Positions 6,982 through 13,472 of a stretch of DNA of 16,978 bases are shown piece after piece. Every line of letters starts with the position of its first letter. The stretch's first letter is position 1. The notes under the pieces are model-generated. The model made no database searches. It saw only the letters and a list, made by a program, of their open reading frames with translations, and had not been told where the DNA came from. A program made the translations under genes and the position numbers. Source of the DNA: JBFXAN01 sp050184225 (GTDB lineage Bacteria > Chloroflexota > Dehalococcoidia > CAUJGQ01); the NCBI GenBank assembly GCA_050184225.1, contig JBFXAN010000143.1, positions 1-16,978 of the forward strand. The letters are read 5' to 3'.

Positions 6982-7470
6982 GCCGAGCCGAGCAAGGATG
7001 TCGCCCACGGCGTCCGCATCGTTGACTGAACCGGCTTCGCGGACGCGGATCTCGCCTTCGATGGTGTCGGCATGAAGCGCCTCAGCCAGGCGTGAGGGCA
7101 GGCTCGGCGATGGTTCCAGGGTGACGACGCCGGTGTCGATGCCGCGGAAGCTGTGCGCCAGGCGGCGAAGGTCGTGGATCTCCTGGGTGCGGAGCTCGTA
7201 GATACCGTCCACCATGGCGATGAACGGCGCGTCGAGCACGACGCTGTAGCCGTCTTTGAGGAAGCTGATCGTCACGAGGCGCAGCAAGCGATAGACCGTT
7301 TCGACTTCCTGGCGCTGCTCGGCCAGCGGGTGGATGATCCAGCGGCGGCCGATGTCGTCGCCGGGGATATGGACCGTGGGACCAGGGAGCGCGTCTGCCA
7401 GCAGCCGGGCGAGGTGTGATCGCGAATCCTCCAGACCTCGGACGACGATCAGGTGCTGCTGAGTGCTCAT
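6973..7470 (-). CDS. P-loop kinase-like protein with degenerate Walker A
   Basis: 165 residues from the ATG at 7470. Its A is shared with the hyuA stop (TGATG), and GGAGG lies seven bases upstream, so translation is coupled to hyuA. The fold looks like small P-loop kinases (AAA_33 / zeta-toxin style): an initial beta strand HLIVVRG followed by GLEDSRSHLARLLA where a kinase has GxxGxGKST, then VYRLLRLVTISFLKDGYSVVLDAPF, matching the family's second strand with the Walker-B-like Asp. The Walker A lysine is replaced by Ser and the last Gly by Arg, so ATP binding is doubtful. The C-terminal part (about 110-165) resembles the lid and last strand. Candidate roles are a regulatory or structural partner of HyuA, or a binder of another ligand. 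Remote family assignment by eye; I have not seen this gene named. Confidence 0.65.
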   Translation of the reverse strand: MSTQQHLIVVRGLEDSRSHLARLLADALPGPTVHIPGDDIGRRWIIHPLAEQRQEVETVYRLLRLVTISFLKDGYSVVLDAPFIAMVDGIYELRTQEIHDLRRLAHSFRGIDTGVVTLEPSPSLPSRLAEALHADTIEGEIRVREAGSVNDADAVGDILARLGVR

Positions 7471-9449
7471 CACCCGCCCTCCAGCAGCAGGTTGCCGTGG
7501 CTGTCGACAACGCCGCTCCATCCGGGCGGAACCACGGTTGTTGTGTCCATCTGCGTGACGATCGCCGGTCCCCGTAGCCGGTCGTCGGGTCGGAGACGGT
7601 CACGGTCGAAGAGGGCGGCGCGGCGGCTGCGGTCGAAGGTCACGTCAACCGTGCCGATGCGCGGACGTCCCGACGCGGCTTCGGGGGGGCTGAAGTCGAT
7701 CTGCGTGCCAGGGAGGACGGCGCGGAGGCGCAGCGTCACCGCCTCCACCGGCCGGGACTCATCGGCGTGGCCGAAGCGGCGGCGGTGTGCATCGTGAAAT
7801 TCGGCGAGGATCGCGGCTGGTTTGAGTGACGGGGCGGGCACCAGCAACTCGTACGACTGGCCGACGTAGCGCATCGCCAGGCTTAACTCGAAGCCGGCGC
7901 GTGATGTGGGCAGGCCCTCGGCTGACAATTCGGATGCGGTACGACGCTTCAGCTCGGCGACGGCCTCGCGCAGCGTGTCCCGCGTCTCGTCGCCGGTGGA
8001 GAGGGTGCGAAGCCAGGAGCGGAAGGAGTCACGCGCGATCGGCGCGGCGACCATGCCGAGCGCGGAGAGGACGCCGGGGTAGGGCGGGACCAGCACGCGC
8101 GGAATCCGCAGCAGTTCGGCGAGCTCGCAGGCGTGCAGCGGACCGGCGCCGCCGAAGGCGACGAGGGTGAAATCACGCGGGTCGTGCCCGCGTTCGACCG
8201 AGACGACGCGGATCGCCCGCTCCATATTGCTGTTGGCGACGCGGATCGTGGCCGAGGCTGCCGCCTCGACGCTGCCGAAGGCGCCGGCCAGTGGTTCCAG
8301 CGCCCCGTGTGCCCGGTCCGGGTAAAGGGGCATCCGGCCGCCGAGGAAGCGATCGGCGCGGAGCCGGCCGAGCGCAAGCTGCGCGTCGGAGACGGTGGGC
8401 AGCTCGCCCCGCCCATAGCAGGCCGGTCCGGGGTCGGCGCCGGCGCTCTCCGGTCCGACGCGGAGGGCGCCGCCGCTGTCGAGCCGCGCGATCGAGCCCC
8501 CGCCGGCGCCGACGGTGTGCACGTCGGCGACCGGCGTCCGCACGGGCAAGCCGCCGACCGAGATCTCGTCGCGGGTCGGGATCGTGCCGGGGCAGAGCGC
8601 AACGTCGGTCGAGGTGCCGCCCATGTCGAAGGTGATCGCCTGAGGGAATCCCGCCGCCTGGGCGACGGCGAAGGCGCCGGTGACGCCGCCGGCCGGGCCA
8701 GAGAGCACGGTACGAACGGCAAGGCGGGCGGCGAGATCGGCGCTCATACTGCCGCCATCGCTCTGCATCACGCGCAGCCGGCGGACACCTCTTTCGCGGA
8801 CACGTTGTTCGAGGCGGCCGAGGTACGTCGCCATCAGGGGCGAGACGTAGGCGTTGACGGCGGTCGTGCTCGTGCGCTCGTACTCGCGGTACTCCGGCAG
8901 CACTTCATGGGAGGTGGACACGGACATGGCGCGGACGCGGGCGCGGGCTGCTATCCGCCGCTCGTGCTCCGGCTGGAGGAAGGAAAAGAGCAGGCTCACC
9001 GCGACCGAATTGGCGCCACGGTCGCAGATCGTTTGGAGCACTTCGTCAATCTGGTCATCGGTCGGGGACAGTAGGATCCGTCCGTCGCTGTCAACCCGCT
9101 CGTCGATTTCGAGGCGGAGCTCATCGGGAACGATCGGCTCCGGGCGGGTGGGATGCAGATCGTAGATCCTGGCACGGGCCTGACGTCCGATCACCAGCAC
9201 ATCGCGGAAGCCGCGCGTCGTCACCAGCGCGGTGCGGGCGCCGCGCCGTTCCAGCAGCGCATTTGTGGCGACGGTCGAACCGTGAATGACTTCGCTCGGC
9301 CGTGCGCCCATCGCGACCAGGCCGTCGATCACACCGTCTGAGGGATCAGCTGGTGTCGACGGCCGTTTGTCGATCCGCAGCCGCCCGTCTTCCCAGAGCA
9401 GAAAGTCCGTAAACGTGCCGCCGACATCGACGCCGAGGATAGCGGGCAT
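7470..9449 (-). CDS. hyuA: Hydantoinase/oxoprolinase-family subunit A
   Basis: ATP-binding subunit of the N-methylhydantoinase / 5-oxoprolinase superfamily, 659 residues, slightly short of the usual 680-720. It belongs to the ASKHA fold. Landmarks are GVDVGGTFTDFLLW (6-19, phosphate-1), GSTVATNALLERRGARTALVTT (57-78), FDMGGTSTDVAL (274-285, phosphate-2), VGAGGGSIARLD (313-324) and ESAGADPGPACYGRG (334-348). It phosphorylates the substrate amide carbonyl so that HyuB can complete ring opening; the substrate here is unknown. The ATG at 9449 gives the canonical N-terminus but has no clear ribosome site. Its stop overlaps the kinase-like gene by one base. An inverted-repeat hairpin and 205 bp separate it from larE. 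Confidence 0.94.
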   Translation of the reverse strand: MPAILGVDVGGTFTDFLLWEDGRLRIDKRPSTPADPSDGVIDGLVAMGARPSEVIHGSTVATNALLERRGARTALVTTRGFRDVLVIGRQARARIYDLHPTRPEPIVPDELRLEIDERVDSDGRILLSPTDDQIDEVLQTICDRGANSVAVSLLFSFLQPEHERRIAARARVRAMSVSTSHEVLPEYREYERTSTTAVNAYVSPLMATYLGRLEQRVRERGVRRLRVMQSDGGSMSADLAARLAVRTVLSGPAGGVTGAFAVAQAAGFPQAITFDMGGTSTDVALCPGTIPTRDEISVGGLPVRTPVADVHTVGAGGGSIARLDSGGALRVGPESAGADPGPACYGRGELPTVSDAQLALGRLRADRFLGGRMPLYPDRAHGALEPLAGAFGSVEAAASATIRVANSNMERAIRVVSVERGHDPRDFTLVAFGGAGPLHACELAELLRIPRVLVPPYPGVLSALGMVAAPIARDSFRSWLRTLSTGDETRDTLREAVAELKRRTASELSAEGLPTSRAGFELSLAMRYVGQSYELLVPAPSLKPAAILAEFHDAHRRRFGHADESRPVEAVTLRLRAVLPGTQIDFSPPEAASGRPRIGTVDVTFDRSRRAALFDRDRLRPDDRLRGPAIVTQMDTTTVVPPGWSGVVDSHGNLLLEGG

Positions 9450-9513
9450 GTGAGACGAGTTCCCGGTTTTGAATTCGGCGAGCGTGATGGAGAATGAGGA
9501 ACGTCAATTACCC

Positions 9514-9587
9514 TGTCATCCTGAGCGCAGCGAAGGATCTCGGACGAAACATGACCTCCGAGATCCTTCGCTGCGCTCAGGATGACA
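9514..9587. repeat. 31-bp perfect inverted repeat (dispersed hairpin element)
   Basis: Arms 9514-9544 and 9557-9587 are exact reverse complements around a 12-nt loop. The arm starts TGTCATCCTGAGCGCAGCG and continues into AAGGATCT. From memory, TCATCCTGAGCG...GAAGGATCT elements are widely dispersed in Chloroflexota, Acidobacteria and other genomes. Here it lies between the larE stop and hyuA. In RNA it would fold into a very stable hairpin that may end or process larE transcripts, although no U-tract follows on the minus strand. Confidence 0.9.
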
Positions 9588-9654
9588 ACAGCACACGCTC
9601 TAAGTCTTAAGAGTACACGGCGCAAAACGCCCGCGTAACTCCGAACCCCGAACT

Positions 9655-10479
9655 CTACCGCTGCACCAGTTCGAGGGAGAGCGCTTCGTTGAGACTGCCG
9701 CTGCGATAGCCCTGGAGGTCCATGGTGACGTACCGGTAGCCGACGGCCTGGAGTTTGATCACGGTCTGGGAGCGATGCTCATCAGACATGAGGATGCGCA
9801 TGCCGTCGAGATCCGTCTCAATCCGGGCGACATCGCCGTGATGACGGACGCGAACCTGGCGGATGCCAATGCCGCGAAGATAGGCTTCGGCCAGGCCGAT
9901 CTTCTCCAAGGCATCAACCGTCACCGGCGTGCCGTAGGGAATGCGGGAGGAGAGGCAGGCCATCGCCGGCTTGTCCCAGGTGGGCAGGTCGCGCTCGCGG
10001 GAGAAGCGGCGGATATCGGCCTTGCCGATGCCGGTTTCGACGAAGGGACTGCGGACATTGTGGAGACGCGCTGCCTGCTGTCCCGGCCGGTAGTCGCCGA
10101 GGTCGTCCGTGTTGTAGCCATCGACGACCCAGGCATAGCCCTCCCGTTCGGCGATGGCGGAGAGCTTCGTGAACAGTTCGTCCTTGCAGAAGAAGCAACG
10201 GTCGGGATTGTTGGCGACGTACTCCGGATTGTCCATCTCGGAGGTATCCATCGGACGGTGCTCGATGCCGATCCGGGTGGCGATCTCCGCCGCCTCTTCG
10301 CGCTCGGCCGGGGGGATGCTGGGCGAGATGCCGGTGACGGCGAGCGCGCGGCTGCCGAGCGCGTCATGCGCCGCCGCTGCCAGGAAGGCGGAGTCGACAC
10401 CGCCGGAGTAGGCGACGATCACCGACCCCATCTCCACCAGAACATCATGAAGCTGTTGCAGCTTGCTATCCACAGGCAC
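9655..10479 (-). CDS. larE: ATP-dependent sacrificial sulfur transferase
   Basis: 274-residue PP-loop enzyme. LarE adenylates the carboxylates of a pyridinium dicarboxylate nucleotide and donates sulfur from its own cysteine. This builds the nickel-pincer nucleotide (NPN) cofactor of lactate racemase and related LarA enzymes. Visible features are the PP-loop AYSGGVDSAFLAA (23-35), NPDRCFFCKDELF (91-103, Cys95 and Cys98), and KPAMACLSSRIPYGTPV (170-186). Cys175 in the last motif sits where the sacrificial Cys176 of Lactiplantibacillus LarE lies. Start is a GTG at 10479 preceded by GGGGGA; an extended -10 lies at 10512-10504. larA, larB and larC are not in this window. Known LarE proteins use either the sacrificial cysteine or, in multi-Cys types, an Fe-S cluster; the only other cysteines here are 95 and 98. 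Confidence 0.93.
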   Translation of the reverse strand: MPVDSKLQQLHDVLVEMGSVIVAYSGGVDSAFLAAAAHDALGSRALAVTGISPSIPPAEREEAAEIATRIGIEHRPMDTSEMDNPEYVANNPDRCFFCKDELFTKLSAIAEREGYAWVVDGYNTDDLGDYRPGQQAARLHNVRSPFVETGIGKADIRRFSRERDLPTWDKPAMACLSSRIPYGTPVTVDALEKIGLAEAYLRGIGIRQVRVRHHGDVARIETDLDGMRILMSDEHRSQTVIKLQAVGYRYVTMDLQGYRSGSLNEALSLELVQR

Positions 10480-10503
10480 ATCCCCCGAGGCACGTTCTGA
10501 TCC

Positions 10504-10512
10504 AGTCTACCA
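10504..10512 (-). promoter_or_regulatory. Extended -10 promoter for larE
   Basis: Minus strand TGGTAGACT (hexamer TAGACT, 10509-10504) has the TG-n extended -10 form. The predicted start near 10497 leaves an 18-nt leader containing the GGGG ribosome site of the GTG at 10479. No good -35 is visible. Confidence 0.4.
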
Positions 10513-10541
10513 TGCAGCCGGCTGATCCCGGCCGCGGCGGC

Positions 10542-11030
10542 TCAGGGGAAGGTCGTGAACATGTGCCACGTTTCGGCCACGGTGGCGCGGACGGCGGTCA
10601 GGCGCGGTGACATCGCCTCGCGCGTCCGAAGCCAGGTGGCGCCGGTGTAGAGTGAGATCGTCCGAAACTCCCGTGACACCTCGTCGACCGTGGCGGAGAA
10701 ACGCTCTGCGGCCGATCGTTTCGCCACCGACGCCGGCAAGGCCGTGATGTTCGCGCCCGGGTGATATGGCCGAAGGTGCTTGCCAGCCTGAGCGAGTCCG
10801 CGCGGGGTCGGCCGGAGCGATATCCATCCGTCCTCGGTCATCACCCCTTCGATCAGCCCGGCTTCCGCGAGGTGTGAGAGGGCGCGATTGACCGATCGGG
10901 GCGATGCTCTGACATCCGTGACGACGGCACAGTCCGACCAATCCGGCGGCGATGCGCCGGCGGTGTGGGCGCTGCCGATCACAATCAGCAGTTTGCGCGG
11001 TAGGTCAGTGTGGAGCAAAACCGGTGTCAT
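10542..11030 (-). CDS. Putative winged-helix regulator
   Basis: 162 residues from the ATG at 11030, chosen because GGAGG lies ten bases upstream and the longer frame beginning at 11249 would run across the mutY start. Residues about 32-65 (DCAVVTDVRASPRSVNRALSHLAEAGLIEGVM) look like a helix-turn-helix with a recognition helix. ISLRPTPRGLAQA (70-82) follows as the wing and the TP-x-G step common in MarR/PadR-like proteins. The C-terminal half is helical with no recognised ligand domain. It is divergent from mutY (132 bp) and 62 bp upstream of larE, so it may control either or itself. The DNA-binding call is inference from pattern only. Confidence 0.6.
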   Translation of the reverse strand: MTPVLLHTDLPRKLLIVIGSAHTAGASPPDWSDCAVVTDVRASPRSVNRALSHLAEAGLIEGVMTEDGWISLRPTPRGLAQAGKHLRPYHPGANITALPASVAKRSAAERFSATVDEVSREFRTISLYTGATWLRTREAMSPRLTAVRATVAETWHMFTTFP

Positions 11031-11162
11031 TTGGCCCGATCCTCCGTGCCCGTCTCGTTCCGAGGGTAGCGCGGGGTGAAGGCGCCTCCTATAGCTCAAC
11101 CGGTCAGGGACAGCATACACGCCAATCATGCGGCCTGCGATATGCTGATACGCGAACCACGT
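11031..11162. promoter_or_regulatory. Divergent spacer between regulator gene and mutY
   Basis: 132 bp. It holds a 7-bp inverted repeat CAGCATA / TATGCTG (11111-11117 and 11141-11147), which puts a -10-like TATGCT on each strand, but neither has a matching -35. It could be an operator for the winged-helix protein. The GGAGG for the minus-strand gene lies at its left end; no ribosome site is visible for mutY at the right end. Confidence 0.3.
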
Positions 11163-12098
11163 ATGACGGCCAAACTTCCGCCCCTGCCAACGACCGCCGC
11201 GACTGACCATGTCCGCACGCTCCTGCTCGCGTGGTGGGATGAAGGACATCGCGACCTCCCCTGGCGGCGGACGCGCGACCCATACGCCATCCTCGTCTCC
11301 GAGGTGATGCTTCAGCAGACACAGGTGATGCGGGTCGTGCCGAAGTACGTCGCGTTCATCGAGCGTTTTCCGACGCTCGCGGCCCTTGCCGGCGCGACGG
11401 CGGCCGACGTGATCCGCGCGTGGTCGGGCCTCGGTTACAACCGGCGGGCGGTGAACTTACACCGGCTCGCGCGGGTGGTCGTCGATGAGCACGGCGGTCA
11501 GGTGCCATCGACGGCGCGGGCGCTACGGCCGCTGCCCGGCATCGGTGAATACACCGCGCGGGCGGTGGCCTCGATCGCGTTTGATGAACCAGTCGCCGCG
11601 GTGGACACGAACGTCCGCCGCGTCCTCACCCGCGTCTACGACGGCCCGGACTCGGCGCGGTCGCCGTCCGCCGTCCAGGCGCTCGCCGACAGCGCGCTGG
11701 CCGTCGACCGGCCGGGGGACTGGAACCAAGCACTCATGGAACTTGGCGCGCGGGTCTGCCTGCCGGTACCTGATTGTCCCTCCTGTCCGCTCCGGGGTTC
11801 GTGCGTCACATCCCCGAAGGCGGCGCATATCCGCGAGCAGCGGGCGGCGTACCGCGTCGCCTCCTCCTCCCAGCCGGCGCAACGATACGAGCACTCGACA
11901 CGGTTCTATCGCGGCCGCATTGTCGACATGCTCCGCGCCGAACCGGGCGGCGGGCCGCTGACGGAAGACCAGATCGGCAGGCGGTTGCGGCTCGATTACG
12001 CGGAGCCGGACCGAGCCTGGCTCGAAGGGCTGCTCGACGGTCTGGTGCGCGATCACCTCGTCTCGTTCGCCGATGGCCGGGTATCGCTGCCTGATTGA
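11163..12098 (+). CDS. mutY: A/G-specific adenine glycosylase, short form
   Basis: DNA repair enzyme that removes adenine mispaired with 8-oxoguanine; 311 residues from the ATG at 11163. The HhH-GPD core is complete: LPWRRTRDPYAILVSEVMLQ (Glu47 catalytic), the helix-hairpin-helix LPGIGEYTARAVASIA (about 124-139) with VDTNVRRVL (Asp148 catalytic), and a four-Cys Fe-S loop at 199-214 spaced C-X5-C-X2-C-X5-C instead of the usual C-X6-C-X2-C-X5-C. The C-terminal Nudix-like 8-oxoG reader is absent; about 95 residues end in a small domain resembling a winged helix, as in actinobacterial MutY. In-frame starts at 11076 and 11142 are alternatives. None has a ribosome site; 11163 is chosen because homology begins soon after it. 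Confidence 0.92.
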   Translation: MTAKLPPLPTTAATDHVRTLLLAWWDEGHRDLPWRRTRDPYAILVSEVMLQQTQVMRVVPKYVAFIERFPTLAALAGATAADVIRAWSGLGYNRRAVNLHRLARVVVDEHGGQVPSTARALRPLPGIGEYTARAVASIAFDEPVAAVDTNVRRVLTRVYDGPDSARSPSAVQALADSALAVDRPGDWNQALMELGARVCLPVPDCPSCPLRGSCVTSPKAAHIREQRAAYRVASSSQPAQRYEHSTRFYRGRIVDMLRAEPGGGPLTEDQIGRRLRLDYAEPDRAWLEGLLDGLVRDHLVSFADGRVSLPD

Positions 12099-12168
12099 TA
12101 TAACGAATACGATCGCCGGAAGGCAGCCGTCGTCACGTACGCGCGCCGCCAAGGTGTGTCGAGGCGCT

Positions 12169-12185
12169 GCACGCGCGGCGCGTGC
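12169..12185. terminator. Hairpin between convergent genes
   Basis: GCACGCG-CGG-CGCGTGC forms a 7-bp GC stem between the end of mutY (12098) and the end of the minus-strand secreted gene (12192). It has no T-tract on either side, so intrinsic termination is uncertain. Its position is its main support. Confidence 0.3.
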
Positions 12186-12191
12186 GGGAAC

Positions 12192-13415
12192 CTACCCGAG
12201 GGGAATGCCGATCGGGAGCATGTTGAAGCAACGGGCACGGGCGTCCGTGCGGCTCGCACCCCCGCGCAGCTCGCCCAGCAGGCAGGTGCGATACTGCTCC
12301 ATCGCCGTGGCCACGACCGACGGGTTGGCCGGGCCGCAGGTGCCACCGCCGCGCGGGCAGACGGAGGGGGCAGCAAGCATCCCCTGCGCCCACGACTCTG
12401 CCGTCTGCGCCGCCCACTCTGCATCCGGGCAGTCCGTGCAAACGGTCCCCGGCGGAGGAGCCGGCGACGGCGGCCCTGGCGTCGGCGCCGGCGTGGGTGT
12501 AGCCGTCGGGCTGGGGCTCGGCGGCGCCGGCACGTCGGCCCTGGTCTGCCACGAGGCAAGCGTGCGGGCGAACACGACATTGTCGGTGAGTCTGCCGAGC
12601 GGCACCCGAGGTTGATCCTCAAGTGGGCGGTCTGGGGCGTGGCCGAACACCTCGATGCTGCCGCCCGCAAACGCGGTGCCCCCTTCTCGCTCGGCGCTCT
12701 CTGGGGCCCGGCGCACCCCCCGAAACTCGAGCGTGACCTTCGAACTGCCGCCCGCGTCCCGAAAACGAGACTCGAGCTCCGCGCAGCGCCCGCGAAAGAC
12801 CGGCCGAATCCCCTGCGTCTGTTGGCAGACGTAGAACGTGGTCTCGACGCGAATGTCCGCCGTTCCGAGCAGCACGATCTCGCCTGTCTCGCGATTCCAG
12901 GTGCCTTGCAGCGCCGCCGTGATCGTGCCGCGATACGTATACCGGACCTCCATGGGCCGCACTCCGCCTTCGGGGCTCTCTCGGTTGCAGTACGCCGACA
13001 CGAACGACCATGGCTGATCGACGAACGCCGGCTCACCAGGCGGGGGCGGTGGGAATACCTCCACCGGGAAGGTCGGCACCTGCCCGTCGCGATAGCCCAC
13101 CGCACCCTTTCCCTCCAGCCGGCCCTCGACGCTGCCGGTCGCCCGATTGATCGTGAACTCCAACGTGCCTGTCGAGTATGGGAAGAGAGGAATCCAGCAC
13201 AACGTCGCGGCCGCGCCGGTCGCCGCCCGCGCGAGGGAGAACTCTCCGCTGTGTTGCTCCGTCGTCGGCTGCGCATCGGCGGGAGCGCGCGGGAGCAGGA
13301 GGCCACCGAGCATCACCGCCGCCAGCGCGAGCGGCGCTACGATCTGCCGCCGCGAGCGGCGACCCACCGCCCGCTGCATGTCGTCACGCTTCTCGTTGGG
13401 TTCGTGCGGCGCCAT
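12192..13415 (-). CDS. Secreted cysteine-rich protein with Pro/Thr linker
   Basis: 407 residues; the ATG at 13415 is chosen over an in-frame start 13 codons upstream because AAGGAAGAG lies before it. The N-terminus has SRRQIVA followed by a hydrophobic segment (about 27-45) and PADA|Q near residue 48. This fits a signal peptide and, loosely, a twin-arginine type. A beta-rich region (about 55-290) contains GTLEFTINRATGSVEG and TYRGTITAALQGTWNRETGEI. A Pro/Ser/Thr linker (about 296-324) leads to a C-terminal domain with six of the protein's ten cysteines (CTDC, CPRGGGTC and two more). The even cysteine count in an exported protein suggests disulfides. I recognise no family. It is the second gene of an operon, 57 bp after the 14540 gene. 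Confidence 0.78.
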   Translation of the reverse strand: MAPHEPNEKRDDMQRAVGRRSRRQIVAPLALAAVMLGGLLLPRAPADAQPTTEQHSGEFSLARAATGAAATLCWIPLFPYSTGTLEFTINRATGSVEGRLEGKGAVGYRDGQVPTFPVEVFPPPPPGEPAFVDQPWSFVSAYCNRESPEGGVRPMEVRYTYRGTITAALQGTWNRETGEIVLLGTADIRVETTFYVCQQTQGIRPVFRGRCAELESRFRDAGGSSKVTLEFRGVRRAPESAEREGGTAFAGGSIEVFGHAPDRPLEDQPRVPLGRLTDNVVFARTLASWQTRADVPAPPSPSPTATPTPAPTPGPPSPAPPPGTVCTDCPDAEWAAQTAESWAQGMLAAPSVCPRGGGTCGPANPSVVATAMEQYRTCLLGELRGGASRTDARARCFNMLPIGIPLG

Positions 13416-13472
13416 CGTCGCTCTTCCTTTCCCGGCGGACTTCGTCGCTCCCACCCACCGGCATTGCCTGGA

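Noticed and set aside
8133..9074. Plus-strand open frame of 313 codons within hyuA
   Set aside because: It has no recognisable motif and lies opposite conserved HyuA motifs at residues 57-348.
9479..9507. TTGACG as a -35 for hyuA on the minus strand
   Set aside because: At 16-18 bases downstream there is only CGCTCG-like sequence, not a -10.
11083..11160. tRNA-like stretch with TAGCTCAACCGGTCAG resembling a D-arm
   Set aside because: The D-stem does not close, no proper anticodon arm or T-loop follows, and the acceptor ends do not pair. Probably chance, at best a decayed fragment.
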